The position numbers were made by a program, and so were the translations under genes. Shown one piece after another: positions 12,166 to 20,597 of a DNA stretch of 64,000 bases (the first letter of the stretch is position 1; the number at the start of each line of letters is the position of its first letter). Origin of the DNA: Diplonema papillatum (lineage: Eukaryota; Euglenozoa; Diplonemea; Diplonemida; Diplonemidae); the NCBI GenBank assembly GCA_030068145.1, contig JAPJBO010001107.1, positions 1 to 64,000 on the forward strand. Reading direction: 5' to 3'. The notes below the pieces were generated by a model that was not told where the DNA came from, ran no database searches, and saw only the letters and a program-made list of their open reading frames with translations.

Positions 12166-12648
12166 AATACTATGTTTTCTACTTCGTTGCCGTGCTTCTC
12201 CGAAGCCTCGCGCGCGCATTATTTCGCAATTCTCCCTCGTTTCGCCATTTTTCCCACTGAAGATAGCCTCGGTTGAGAATCTTACGACCCGTGGGAGAGT
12301 CGGGGGTTCCCTCCCCAAGTTAATGCTAAGCAATCAAGCGTGAGAGGAGAGCGTTGCGTCTAAACATTGAGCTAAGATCTACCGCCTGATTTTTTTCCAG
12401 AGGGACGCAAACATCGCGCACTGCTCGAGCCGTTTGAGCAGGAATCCGATTCGCAAAAAGACAGGCACCTGGCACATGTTACTCGCACTCTCGACAGGGT
12501 GGTTGCCGCAAAATCGAACGAAGTGAAACAGTCAGGCGAGCCAAAAAGCCACAAGCCCACACAAGGAAGGAAAGAGCGATGCCCGGCCAGCTGCCGAGGT
12601 CAGTCTAGCTGAACGCGCGGGAAACGACGAGCAGCCGCGGGTTCAAGT
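12166..12648. other. 5' flank of the helical-repeat gene
   Basis: No repeat recognised. A short frame beginning ATGCCCGGCCAGCTGCCGAG (12579), followed by GTCAGT, could be a tiny upstream exon, but nothing confirms it. Confidence 0.3.
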
Positions 12649-13021
12649 ATGCTCCCGGCCATCGGGTTCTACAAGCGGCACGCCGTGCGAGCCATGGGCG
12701 ACCAGATGCTGAGCATCGGCACGGCGAACGCCCTCGGGCTGCCGCCTCGGGAGGTCACGACGGTGCTGGTGGCCTTCGCGCAGACCCGCGTCGAGCACCG
12801 GCCGTTCTTCGACTTCATCCGGCCCGTCCTGCAGCAGAACGCGGCCTGCCTCAGCGGGAAGGAAGCGGCGTTCGCGCTCGAAGCGTCGCGAAGGGTCGGC
12901 ATGGCGGACCAACTCCTGGTTGGAACCCTCGTTTCGCGCTTCGTCGAAGCAACCGAGGCTGACATCGAGAGTAAAGCCCGTTTTTCTCGCCTGCTTTGCA
13001 TCGAAGTCGCACACTGTGCAA
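12649..13021 (+). CDS. Helical-repeat protein, exon 1
   Basis: First exon of a large split gene (exons 12649-13021, 13949-15343, 24754-26567). It encodes about 124 residues from the first ATG after an in-frame TGA near 12612. Residues fall into amphipathic helix pairs, for example around REVTTVLVAFAQTR and KEAAFALEASRRVG. This is the look of octotricopeptide/heptatricopeptide (OPR, RAP/FAST-type) repeats, a class that usually binds organellar RNA. Codons are strongly GC-ending, unlike the flanks. The exon ends at a good 5' splice site (GTATGT at 13022) in phase 1, and joining to 13949 restores an Asn codon and an open frame. A spliced-leader acceptor or an upstream exon is also possible, because several AGs lie within 20 bases of the ATG. 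Function is inferred from fold-like pattern only; no named orthologue is recognised. Confidence 0.6.
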
Positions 13022-13057
13022 GTATGTCCTCTTTTCCAGCAAACTTGTTCGAGCGCC

Positions 13058-13141
13058 GCCGCAGCCGGAACACGCCGCCAAGTCGCTGCAGATGGGCGGC
13101 GAGGCCCGGTGCCACCCGGAGACGGTGCCGCGGCACGGCCA
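13058..13141 (+). pseudogene. Exon-2 fragment, diverged copy
   Basis: About 84 bp matching exon 2 at roughly 14154-14237, the helix beginning PEHAAKSL. It has several substitutions (PEHAAKSLQMGGEARCHPETV versus the exon's PEHAAKSLRMLGEARCRPATV) and no intact exon borders. It sits directly after exon 1, so it reads as the oldest of the duplicated pieces in this intron. Confidence 0.55.
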
Positions 13142-13144
13142 TAG

Positions 13145-13263
13145 GAACACTCAGGCTCTGACCGAACCTTTTCTGACACTCAGGCTCTGACCGAACCTTT
13201 TCTGACACTCAGGCTCTGACCGAACCTTTTCTGACACTCAGGCTCTGGCCGAACCTTTTCTGA
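13145..13263 (+). repeat. 29-bp tandem repeat, 4 copies
   Basis: Four nearly perfect head-to-tail copies of a 29-bp unit beginning CACTCAGGCTCTGACCGAAC. The last copy has one A-to-G change. A single further partial copy (CAGGCTCTGACCGAACCTTT) occurs at about 13623, after the exon-2 pseudo-copy. This suggests the unit was once spread across the duplicated segment. Confidence 0.8.
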
Positions 13264-13373
13264 CAAAGGTCACCGAGAGACTTTGTACCGCCGGATTACT
13301 AAGCGAACTTACACTCTAACAACGAGAAAAAACGAGAAACAGTCAGCACACACGCAACACCGCTCTCTCCCAT

Positions 13374-13610
13374 TCACCCCCGCACTGCAGATCTCTGTCG
13401 GCACCACGATCCGCAGCTCACCCGGCTGCTGTTCGCAGTCCTGCGCGGGTATCCGTACTTCACGCACAACTCGTTCTTCTCGACGATCTACTACCTGTTC
13501 AAGGCAGAAGGCGGGCGGGCCGTGCGGCGGTTCGTCGACTCTGATCGAAGACAAGCGGCTGGCGCCGCTGCGGCAGCCCGAGCACGCCGCGAAGTCGCTC
13601 ACCCCCTTTG
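13374..13610 (+). pseudogene. Frameshifted copy of exon 2 start
   Basis: Near-identical to 13936-14190, including about 50 bp of the upstream intron with its acceptor. Relative to exon 2 it lacks 24 bp between two TTCGTCGAC repeats plus 2 bp just after. The net 26-bp loss shifts the frame. After the AAGTCGCT stretch it runs into unrelated sequence. The acceptor looks usable, so inclusion would give a truncated product. Confidence 0.75.
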
Positions 13611-13948
13611 TGCCCTTGTGCCCAGGCTCTGACCGAACCTTTCACCGGTGCACAATCTCCGAGTCAAAAGACCCAGACGTAAGAAACCACTCTGAAAAGA
13701 CGTTGGCAAAAATAAAGTAAGTCGAATAGCAGCAGTAGGCAATACAGACACCCACCCAAGAACACGTACTGCCACAACCGCAGATACGATACGCATACTA
13801 GTATACGATACCTCAAAAGGGACCTTTTCGACAATGGCCACCCAGAGACTTTAAGCTTCCGGATTCCTAAGCGAACTTACACTCTAAAAACGAGAAACAG
13901 TCAGAACACACGCAACACCGCTCTCTCCCATTCACCCCCACACTGCAG

Positions 13949-15343
13949 ATCTCTGTCGGCACCACGATCCGCAGCTCACCCGGCTGCTGTTCGCAGTCCT
14001 GCGCGGGTATCCGTACTTCACGCACAACTCGTTCTTCTCGACGATCTACTACCTGTTCAAGGCAGAAGGCGGGCAGGCCGTGCGGCGGTTCGTCGACGAG
14101 AACGCGTCCGACTTCGTCGACTCGCTGATCGAAGACAAGCGGCTGGCGCCGCTGCGGCAGCCCGAGCACGCCGCGAAGTCGCTGCGGATGCTCGGCGAGG
14201 CCCGGTGCCGCCCAGCGACGGTGCTGCGGCACGTGCGGACGCTAACGGCGCACTACTTCGCGCAACTCACGCTGTGGGAGGCGGCGGAGATCGCCCGCTG
14301 CCTCGCGTGCCTGCACGGCCGCGGAGCGGCCCCTCCGACGGCCCCGCCCACGACAAAGGCAGACCCGCCGTCCAACGCAGCCCGCGACAACAGCAGCAAG
14401 CAATCCCTCGTCAGCCCGAAACATCAGGTTTCCACAACCACCACGAAGCCATCTGCTCCGACACCCCCGTCCGCCACAAAAACAAACCCACCGTCCAACA
14501 ACATCAACATCCAACCTCCGGTCAACCCAGAACAGCAAGTTCCCGCACCCACCACGAAAGTACCTGCTCCGACACTTCCGCCCGCAACAAAAACAGATCC
14601 ACCTTCCTGCAACAACCGACCCCCCGTCAACCCAGAACAGCAAGCTCCCCCGCCCCCCATGCAACCACCTGCTCCGGTGCCCCCGCCCACAACAACGGCA
14701 GACCCGCCCTCCGACGCACCCTGCAACAACAACCACCAACCCCCCGTCAACCCGGAACAGCAAGTTCCCGCACCCGCCGCGAAAGCACCTGCTCCGGCAC
14801 CCCCCGCAACAAAAGCAGACCCGCCCTCCAACACACCCTACGGCAGCAACCAACCCGCCGTCAGCCCGGAACAGCAACTTCCCTCACCCACCGCGCAAAA
14901 CGCATCTAGGGTCCACGAACCGCGCTCTCCCGCGCCGCTGGATCGGGATGGCGAAGAAGCCGGCGTGCCGTCCCGCGTCTACGACACGCTCGCCGGGATC
15001 ATTTGCCGCGACCTGCAGTACTGCGCCGGGAAGCTCGCCTCGACGAGCGACGTGGCCGCGGCCGCGAGGGAGAGGGGCGTGCTGCCCGTGTACAAGACGC
15101 GGTTCCGGCCGGCTGCCGGCGGGGCCGTCAAGCCGCTGGTGCCGGCCGAACAAGCGCTCGCGCTGCTGGTGGCGCTGGCCGCGTGCCAGCGGGGGGACCC
15201 GGACGTGCAGGGCGCCTTCTTCGCCCCGGTGCTGCGCGGCGTGCTCGCGTTCCTCGACGCTGCGGTTCGGGAGGGGCTGCTTCGGCTGCTCTGCAGCGAG
15301 ACGAGCAAAATGGTTGTCATTCTTGGTGTGTTGCTTCATTCAC
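13949..15343 (+). CDS. Helical-repeat protein, exon 2, with Pro-rich linker
   Basis: Starts after CACTGCAG and continues exon 1 in frame. The first part (about 120 residues, LCRHHDPQLTRLL to ARCLACL) is alpha-helical repeat. The middle (14326-14910) is a low-complexity Pro/Thr/Ala linker made of five degenerate 35-40 residue repeats around DPPS, PPVNPEQQ and PAPT. The last part, from about 14942, returns to helices (VYDTLAGIICRDL; AEQALALLVALAACQ). The frame stays open to a TGA at 15367-15369. I place the donor at 15344 (GTTGTC), because it leaves phase 1 and matches the phase of exon 3. A donor after AAAATG at 15313 is an alternative but does not match that phase. The linker probably separates two helical arrays. 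Assignment to the OPR/RAP-like class is inference. Confidence 0.6.
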
Positions 15344-15422
15344 GTTGTCTTTTTATTGTCATAGATTGACAAACTCCTTTTCAGAAGTTGTTGAAATTGC
15401 CCATTTTTTTTCACAACTTGAC

Positions 15423-15526
15423 TGTGTGTGCGAAGGACCTGTTTTGTATCTTTACATGGCAGGTTCCAACGCTGCCAACTTTCTTTTTTGTACTGACATG
15501 TCCAGCGTGGTATGTTGTTCCAAAAA
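15423..15526 (+). repeat. 104-bp terminal repeat, 3' copy (A2)
   Basis: Begins TGTGTGTGCGAAGGACCTG and ends GTTGTTCCAAAAAA on the plus strand. It matches 19445-19548 along its length at an offset of 4,022 bp. It lies about 400 bp beyond the RT stop, as expected for the inner A repeat of an A1-ORFs-B1-A2-B2 arrangement. Confidence 0.8.
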
Positions 15527-15923
15527 AGAAAAGGCGTCGTTGAGCACGTGTACCCCTTTTACGTCGGTAAGTACAAGAGTCGTTGGAAGTTGGAAGAGGA
15601 AGATCGCCGAACCACTCTTCGGTCTTTTTTAGTACTGCTGCTTGTTGGCTCTTGCCGTGCAGTAATTTTAGTCTTGTCATATAACAACTTCGCTCGTTGT
15701 GGCCTCTCGGCATTGTTTGCTGGAAAACTCTGTCGGGACTGCCGAAAGAATCTTCGCAGGCTGGTCCTCAGTTCTTACTGGGGACTGTGAGACATGTTGC
15801 AGACGCGTCACATCACTCGGAGAAGCGCTTGTGATAACGGCAATGAGCTGCCAGTAAGGCGCTACGAGGCCGAGGTCAAGCAAGGGCCAGCACAATGGGT
15901 TGCGTCAAAGAAAATCAAAGCTT

Positions 15924-18446
15924 CTAGAGGAGGGACCCAGACCAGCGTCTTTGGTAGGCCATCCGGGTGAATTTATCGGCCACATTAAGGGATCCAGGGA
16001 CGTGCATAGCCTCGACAAAATTTCGGTCCAGAAGTTCAACCAGCTCATCGAGTAGTTCTTGCGTCTCAGATATCAGGGAATAACCTTTATTCAGGATAGC
16101 GACCACAGTTGTGTTGTCCACCTCGATCTGAATCCTGAACCGGATGCCCGGTACGCAAATTCGTTTTACTGCCTGGACCGCCGCGTATAACTCTTTTATG
16201 TTGATGTGGCTTTTAGTATAGCGATTCGGGAAAACACCGTGGGCAATGCTCTTTTCGGTAAGAACGTAAGCCCATCCCGACATAGACGCGTCGGAGACAG
16301 TCCGAACCGTGCATTCCGGCCGCAGCCACCGTTTCCAGCTGTTCGAGGCTAGTATGTCGACCTCTCTCGTGAGTATGGAACGGACAGGGTCCGGGATATC
16401 GCAGAGGGCGCTCCAAGCGATGTCCGGAGCGGAAACGGAGGACATCCAGCCCAACAACGTCTTGACGTGGTGGAGAGGCCGAGCCATGACGTGGTACCGC
16501 CACATGATACAGCCTGCGACTCGCCAAAAATCTCTCAACGGGGACCTGCAGCGGAGTACCAATTGGAGGGCTGGCACAACGTTTTGAACCCACGTAGTGC
16601 TCAGTCTCCACTTCTTGTCTTGGAGATTCACTTCCATTCCAAGGAGCGAGGCTTCGGACGTCGGTCGGCCTTCCTCACCAAGTACAATTCCGTATCGGTC
16701 GCACAGCGAACACAATCGTCTTTGGGTGTTCCACAACTTTTCCTCGTGTATGTCTCCGAGTATGAAATTGTCGATCCACTCGATGTGAACCGAAGAAGGA
16801 GAACTCTTCGCCGCAAGTCCACCGATAGACTCGGCCACAGCTTGGCTCGCTTGAGGTGCTGGCGAGTAACCCATCGGTAGCCGAGTTAACCTGCGTTTCG
16901 CAGACCCGACTCTAAACGAGAAAAACTTTCTCACTGAGGTCGGCAGCAAAAACTGGTAAAAAAAACCTTTCGCGTCATTCTCACAAACGAAGTTACATTG
17001 CATGAGTTTCAGCAGCATTGAGTTGTACGAGGGAAGGTGGCATGGCGGAACCGGGTGTCCCGACATTCTCACCGCTTCATTCACCCCCTTGCACGAGAGA
17101 ATGAACCTGAGTACCCCGGCCTTCTTTTTAGCAACTGTGAAGGCGCCGTGGAACCAGGATCTTTCCGCCTCCGACCGGGGGACTGCCTCACAGAGACCGA
17201 TTTCCTCTAGTCTTTTAAGGTGCTGTTTCAACTTAGTGTTAGGGGGGCCTGGGGCGTTCTTGAACTCGGTCGAAAGGATATCCTCGAGGAAAGCGGGATT
17301 TCGAAACCACTTCAAATTGATCTCTAAGGCAGGGAAGTCTCGTAGCAACAGGTCAGTGTCCACCCACGATTCAGTGATGCTGTCGACGAGGCCCTCAAAG
17401 CAGGCCTTTGTGGCACGGGAGCCTCGGGGCATCTCGTGGTCCACCCACCTCATGGCGTAATCATATGTATGCAGTTTACTTAAGCTGCGGGCCACATTAG
17501 GAGCCCAGAAGGGACGGTCGAAACCTACTGCAGAATTCCGGCCCCCCGGATTGTTCCGCTCGTCGACTCCCAAGTCTCCATCGGGGTATAGAACCTCACG
17601 TTCTTCACGTCTACGTGCCTCCCCATTGCTTGCGCCGCTTGTTCGCCACCCACCCGGGCGATCTCGGTGAGTGCACTGTGGCGAATCATGTGACTGGTGA
17701 CCCCAAGATGGCCTCTGAGCCACTTGTTGTAGGCTGCGATGCTTAGGCCCGGAAGCAGGAGAGTTGATCTCTGTCGTCTCCACCAGCTGATCACGGTCTG
17801 GAACACCCATCCCGTCTTCGGTATGAGGATCCCTTGACCTTGGTGCGTAGGGTCGGTCTTCCCCCCTACGAGAAGTACGAGGAAAAACTCTTGTTTCTCC
17901 TTTATGTGTCCGACCTGGAGACGTTCCAGGTCCACAAAACGAGACGCGAGGCTCCATTGGGCGGCCAACGCCACCTTGTATAACCCTGTGGATTTCGCCA
18001 GCAGTCCAAGAACCTGGCTCTTGGAGACCAGTTTCGTCTCCAGGAGTTCCCTTCTCTCGAGCTCTCTCTCCTTCAAGTGCAGTGCTTTTCGAAAAGCCTT
18101 TAGCGGGGGGATATCGGCCATCATCCAGTATGTCACGTACTGGCTGGCTGAGCCTGGTTGGATTTCCTTCGCATCGATTTTTCGTTGCAGCCACATGAGG
18201 AAACCCATCTCTCTTGAGATTTCCGGGTCCAACTGTCGTAGCTGCTGAATGAATAGCTGAGCCCGGGTCACCACCGACGTCATAGCCGAGGAGGTAGTGT
18301 CTTTGTAACACTCGGCCAGCGTTCTCAACGTCTCTTGACGCAGCCCCTGGACAGCCTCTGGGCTGATCAGGTAGTCGGCCTTCTGGGGGCGGCCCCGACT
18401 CCGCTTCAGCGGTTGGAGAGGACTTGGCGCGGGGGGAGTCGTTCAT
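15924..18446 (-). CDS. Reverse transcriptase-RNase H of the retroelement
   Basis: 840 codons from an ATG overlapping the gag stop. Residues 1-307 overlap the recombinase gene and look like a shadow reading (Gly/Arg/Pro-rich, no domain). The real protein probably begins near residue 308-332 (MRWVDHEMPR). RT motif A is CENDAKGFF (Asp491), motif B is LPMGYSPAPQASQ, and motif C is EWIDNFILG, where the usual second Asp is Asn560. RNase H follows with its four acidic residues in VSDASMSG (Asp719), NIKELYAA (Glu752), EVDNTTV (Asp777) and NVADKFTR (Asp824). The Asp-Asn-Thr signature is typical of DIRS/Ngaro-type RNase H. No protease or methylase is present. Reading is -1 relative to gag/YR. Confidence 0.85.
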   Translation of the reverse strand: MNDSPRAKSSPTAEAESGPPPEGRLPDQPRGCPGAASRDVENAGRVLQRHYLLGYDVGGDPGSAIHSAATTVGPGNLKRDGFPHVAATKNRCEGNPTRLSQPVRDILDDGRYPPAKGFSKSTALEGERAREKGTPGDETGLQEPGSWTAGEIHRVIQGGVGRPMEPRVSFCGPGTSPGRTHKGETRVFPRTSRRGEDRPYAPRSRDPHTEDGMGVPDRDQLVETTEINSPASGPKHRSLQQVAQRPSWGHQSHDSPQCTHRDRPGGWRTSGASNGEARRREEREVLYPDGDLGVDERNNPGGRNSAVGFDRPFWAPNVARSLSKLHTYDYAMRWVDHEMPRGSRATKACFEGLVDSITESWVDTDLLLRDFPALEINLKWFRNPAFLEDILSTEFKNAPGPPNTKLKQHLKRLEEIGLCEAVPRSEAERSWFHGAFTVAKKKAGVLRFILSCKGVNEAVRMSGHPVPPCHLPSYNSMLLKLMQCNFVCENDAKGFFYQFLLPTSVRKFFSFRVGSAKRRLTRLPMGYSPAPQASQAVAESIGGLAAKSSPSSVHIEWIDNFILGDIHEEKLWNTQRRLCSLCDRYGIVLGEEGRPTSEASLLGMEVNLQDKKWRLSTTWVQNVVPALQLVLRCRSPLRDFWRVAGCIMWRYHVMARPLHHVKTLLGWMSSVSAPDIAWSALCDIPDPVRSILTREVDILASNSWKRWLRPECTVRTVSDASMSGWAYVLTEKSIAHGVFPNRYTKSHINIKELYAAVQAVKRICVPGIRFRIQIEVDNTTVVAILNKGYSLISETQELLDELVELLDRNFVEAMHVPGSLNVADKFTRMAYQRRWSGSLL
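17525..18283 (-). CDS. Tyrosine recombinase of the retroelement
   Basis: Integrates the cDNA circle by site-specific recombination in place of an integrase. The frame is open from immediately after the gag TGA (18442) to 17525, 305 codons, but the first ATG is at 18283; the span given uses it. Catalytic residues are recognisable: Arg in SLASRFVDL, Lys in the GGKTDP hairpin, HxxR in TSHMIRHSAL, His in AMGRHVD and the nucleophile Tyr in NVRFYTP. This completes the R-K-HxxR-H-Y set of the phage-integrase fold. The gene lies wholly inside the 5' third of the RT ORF in a different frame, and in the same frame as gag. Expression may be by stop readthrough, reinitiation at the internal ATG or a subgenomic RNA; the sequence does not decide. 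Confidence 0.85.
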   Translation of the reverse strand: MTSVVTRAQLFIQQLRQLDPEISREMGFLMWLQRKIDAKEIQPGSASQYVTYWMMADIPPLKAFRKALHLKERELERRELLETKLVSKSQVLGLLAKSTGLYKVALAAQWSLASRFVDLERLQVGHIKEKQEFFLVLLVGGKTDPTHQGQGILIPKTGWVFQTVISWWRRQRSTLLLPGLSIAAYNKWLRGHLGVTSHMIRHSALTEIARVGGEQAAQAMGRHVDVKNVRFYTPMETWESTSGTIRGAGILQ

Positions 18447-19423
18447 ACGGACTTCCGCCCGTTTCCCGACTTCGAGAGGGTTTCGGTCCTTCTCCTCTTG
18501 GAGAATTCACCTTCGGACGAGGCTCTCTTGAGCCCGTCCGTGTTCCTCCTTCTCCTGTCCTCCTCGTTGGCCACCTCGACAGCTCGCAGGGCGTTTCTTA
18601 ACACTGTGCGAGAGAACTCAGAGGCATCTACCAACTGCAGCTTGGACTCCCAAGCCAGTTGTTGAGGCATACCCTGCAGCTTGCGGATTCTTAGGGCCTC
18701 GAGGCGAACCAGCAGTTGATGGGCAACCTGTAGGACTTGTCTCGAGTCCTTCGGCACAGGGAGGAGTCTGTCCAAGACAGAAAACAGGACACGGGTCTCG
18801 TGCACGTACGCAGGTACACTGGCCTTGAAGTCTTCTTCAATGGGCCCGTAACGGTAGCGCACTTCGGTCATCATCTGACTCTTCTGGTTAGAGGTTGCAA
18901 CCTTCGGTACCCATGAGTTTGCCATTCGTATGTCAAACTCTCCAATTCCCTCTTGGGTTTTGGTTTGGGCAAGAAGATGTTCTACGAGCGCCTTTAAGGG
19001 CCCTGGTGGTGTTTGTTCGAGCAATTCGTCGACGTCGACGCCGGCGATGTTTGAGCCCGGGTTCGGACGGCTCTCGAGTACTGCGTCCACGCCTTCCATC
19101 TCCCGATCGTCCTCCCACTTCTGACCCCGCTGCAGAAGCCACGTACAGACCGGGCAGACCCATTCGTCTTCCCCCATTCGGTCCACGAAGCCCTGGGCAG
19201 TGCTCTTGCACCCCAGGTTTGCCTTCAGGCAATACGCGATCGCCGTGAGGCCGCATCTGAAGCAGTGGGTCAGCCCTTCCCCGGCATGGCTCTTTGAGCA
19301 CATCGGGAAAATGCAAGCGCCGTCTTCCTCGGCTCGGATAATTCCCGGGGGCACCGACACCTTCGTCTGGATCGAAGACCAGTCGAAAGAGCCCCCGTCG
19401 AAGTCGCTTCTCAGAACGGACAT
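18443..19423 (-). CDS. Gag-like protein with PHD/RING-type zinc finger
   Basis: 326 residues from the ATG at 19423, the first Met after the terminal repeat. Residues 37-93 hold eight cysteines (37, 42, 54, 57, 65, 72, 90, 93) ending in WVCPVC, the usual end of a PHD finger. This is a cross-brace type zinc module rather than the CCHC knuckle of most Gags. The rest is mostly helical, with a basic Arg/Lys-rich tail (KRASSEGEFSKRRR). The stop TGA overlaps the ATG of the following ORF (ATGA). The reading frame simply continues after this TGA into the recombinase, so a readthrough Gag-YR fusion is possible. A nucleic-acid-binding or particle role is inferred from position. A chromatin-reading role is speculative. 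Confidence 0.65.
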   Translation of the reverse strand: MSVLRSDFDGGSFDWSSIQTKVSVPPGIIRAEEDGACIFPMCSKSHAGEGLTHCFRCGLTAIAYCLKANLGCKSTAQGFVDRMGEDEWVCPVCTWLLQRGQKWEDDREMEGVDAVLESRPNPGSNIAGVDVDELLEQTPPGPLKALVEHLLAQTKTQEGIGEFDIRMANSWVPKVATSNQKSQMMTEVRYRYGPIEEDFKASVPAYVHETRVLFSVLDRLLPVPKDSRQVLQVAHQLLVRLEALRIRKLQGMPQQLAWESKLQLVDASEFSRTVLRNALRAVEVANEEDRRRRNTDGLKRASSEGEFSKRRRTETLSKSGNGRKSV

Positions 19424-19444
19424 ATTTTTAGCACGTGTTTTATG

Positions 19445-19548
19445 TGTGTGTGCGAAGGACCTGTTTTGTATCTTTACATGGCAGGTTCCAACGCTGCCAA
19501 CTTTCTTTTTTGTACTGACATGTCCAGCGTGGTATGTTGTTCCAAAAA
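19445..19548 (+). repeat. 104-bp terminal repeat, 5' copy (A1)
   Basis: Second copy of the element's direct repeat. The gag start codon lies only about 22 bp inside it, so this repeat probably carries the promoter and most of the 5' UTR. It runs into an A-tract at 19543-19555. Confidence 0.75.
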
Positions 19549-19554
19549 AAAAAA

Positions 19555-20597
19555 ATCTTGAAATTTTGTGAAAAAACGTCAAGGTAGTAGCTGCAGTTTC
19601 TGTGCTTTCCTGGTTGCTCACACGGCAAATAAAGCTCGGCGAGGGCTCCGCAAACGTGGTGAGAAGAAGCGGCGGACACCCGCCACGGCACGACCCCCTT
19701 CTGCGGCCGCTACGACGTTCACGCCTTCGACTACCCTGAGCAACGCACTGTGCACAGAGTCGGTGTCTACGTAACAGCAGATGGGTCGCTGCGGGGGCGG
19801 CTCACGCCTGACAATCACTCTACTGCAACAAACGCCCACCCTGTGACAATCAGATGAGCCTGATCGTGAGGTGCCTGTAAAGACCAGATGCCTGTAAATA
19901 TCAGATGCCTGTAACGAACAGATGCCTGTGAGGGACAAATGTCTGGGAGAACGCCTGTAGTCACTACTGAGCGAGGCCTATAGCGAGCAGATTCCTGCAA
20001 TGAACAGTTGCCTGCTATGCGCAGATGCCTGTCGACAGATCCTGTTATGAACAGACGAAACGCTCGGATGGAATGGTGCAAGTGCGTAAACACCACAGGA
20101 CAAAAAGTACATGTGCGCCGGTAAAGACCGGCGCCCAGCGAGATTCGAACCCGGACGAGGCACTTTTCCGGTCGACAATGATTTTCGGGGTTTGTAAAGT
20201 TCGGAAAACAGCAAAGTTCGGGCGAAACTAAGTTGCTAAGATGCAAAAGCAAAGTTCGGGCGAAGTTGACTTCTGGTGAAGCAAAGTTCGGGCGATGCTC
20301 AGTTCTGGTAGACTGACTCACGTTACCCAAGGGGACCCAAAGACCGCGAGTTATTGAGAAACTCTGCAAAAAACAAAAATTTCGGTGTGCCTCGTGTTGT
20401 GCGGGTGTTTTGTATCCCGTGAAGTTCTTTTCTGGTGCAATCCGACGAGACTGGCGCCGAGTTTTGTCTCACAGCTGGTTTCCTTGGGCTGCAACCTTAA
20501 GGGAGAGGCAACGACAGGCGCAATTCACCTCAAAAAAGACCACACACCCCCACTCAAGGACAGTGCACATTCACTATTTTTTACAAAATTTCAAGAT
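19555..20597. repeat. Repeat-rich block with 15-bp inverted ends
   Basis: ATCTTGAAATTTTGT at 19555-19569 recurs inverted at 20583-20597, about 1 kb away, each beside A/T runs. Inside are a minisatellite around CAGATGCCTGTAA (19860-20060, about 10 degenerate copies), four copies of GCAAAGTTCGGGCGA (20195-20300), a perfect hairpin GCGCCGGTAAAGACCGGCGC (about 20115-20134) and a B-box-like GGGTTCGAATC on the minus strand (20140-20152). It has the size and ends of a small non-autonomous element, but no coding capacity or target duplication was found. Confidence 0.3.
19589..19612 (+). other. Spliced-leader-like 24-mer
   Basis: AGCTGCAGTTTCTGTGCTTT followed by CCTG and then GT (19613). From memory, the 3' half of the diplonemid spliced-leader exon differs from this by four transitions in 24 positions and is also followed by GT. 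The 5' half is poorly matched, and I see no Sm site or T-tract typical of an SL RNA gene downstream. At most this is a relic or retroposed leader; chance is possible. Confidence 0.25.

Larger units (their letters stand above)
13022..13948 (+). other. Intron 1 carrying decayed exon copies
   Basis: GT-AG intron, GTATGT to a pyrimidine-rich tract ending CACACTGCAG. It contains two partial copies of exon 2 (13058-13141 and 13374-13610), a 29-bp tandem repeat (13145-13263) and two copies of the dispersed R4 module (about 13265-13322 and 13832-13888). The alternative acceptor at 13386 leads into the frameshifted exon copy. Confidence 0.5.
15423..19548 (-). mobile_element. VIPER/Ngaro-like tyrosine-recombinase retrotransposon
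   Basis: A 4.1-kb element on the minus strand, bounded by a 104-bp direct repeat (15423-15526 and 19445-19548) that is identical as far as I can read. Between the repeats lie a zinc-finger gag-like ORF, a tyrosine recombinase and a reverse transcriptase with RNase H, in that order. No DDE/DDD integrase or aspartic protease is visible. Order and enzymes fit the YR retrotransposons (DIRS, Ngaro, VIPER); gag-YR-RT/RH is the VIPER order as I know it. Split direct repeats rather than full LTRs also fit. The 3' flank 15527-15923 (minus-strand downstream of the RT stop) is non-coding and may hold the B repeat, but I could not find its partner. All ORFs look intact, so the insertion is probably recent. 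Confidence 0.8.

Noticed and set aside
14242-14877. Gly/Val/Cys-rich minus-strand frame of 211 codons
   Set aside because: Complement of the Pro-rich repeat linker in exon 2; no independent domain.
20110-20155. tRNA gene on the minus strand (GGGTTCGAATC with a nearby hairpin)
   Set aside because: No matching acceptor stem, D-arm or anticodon arm within 90 bases; the hairpin is separate.
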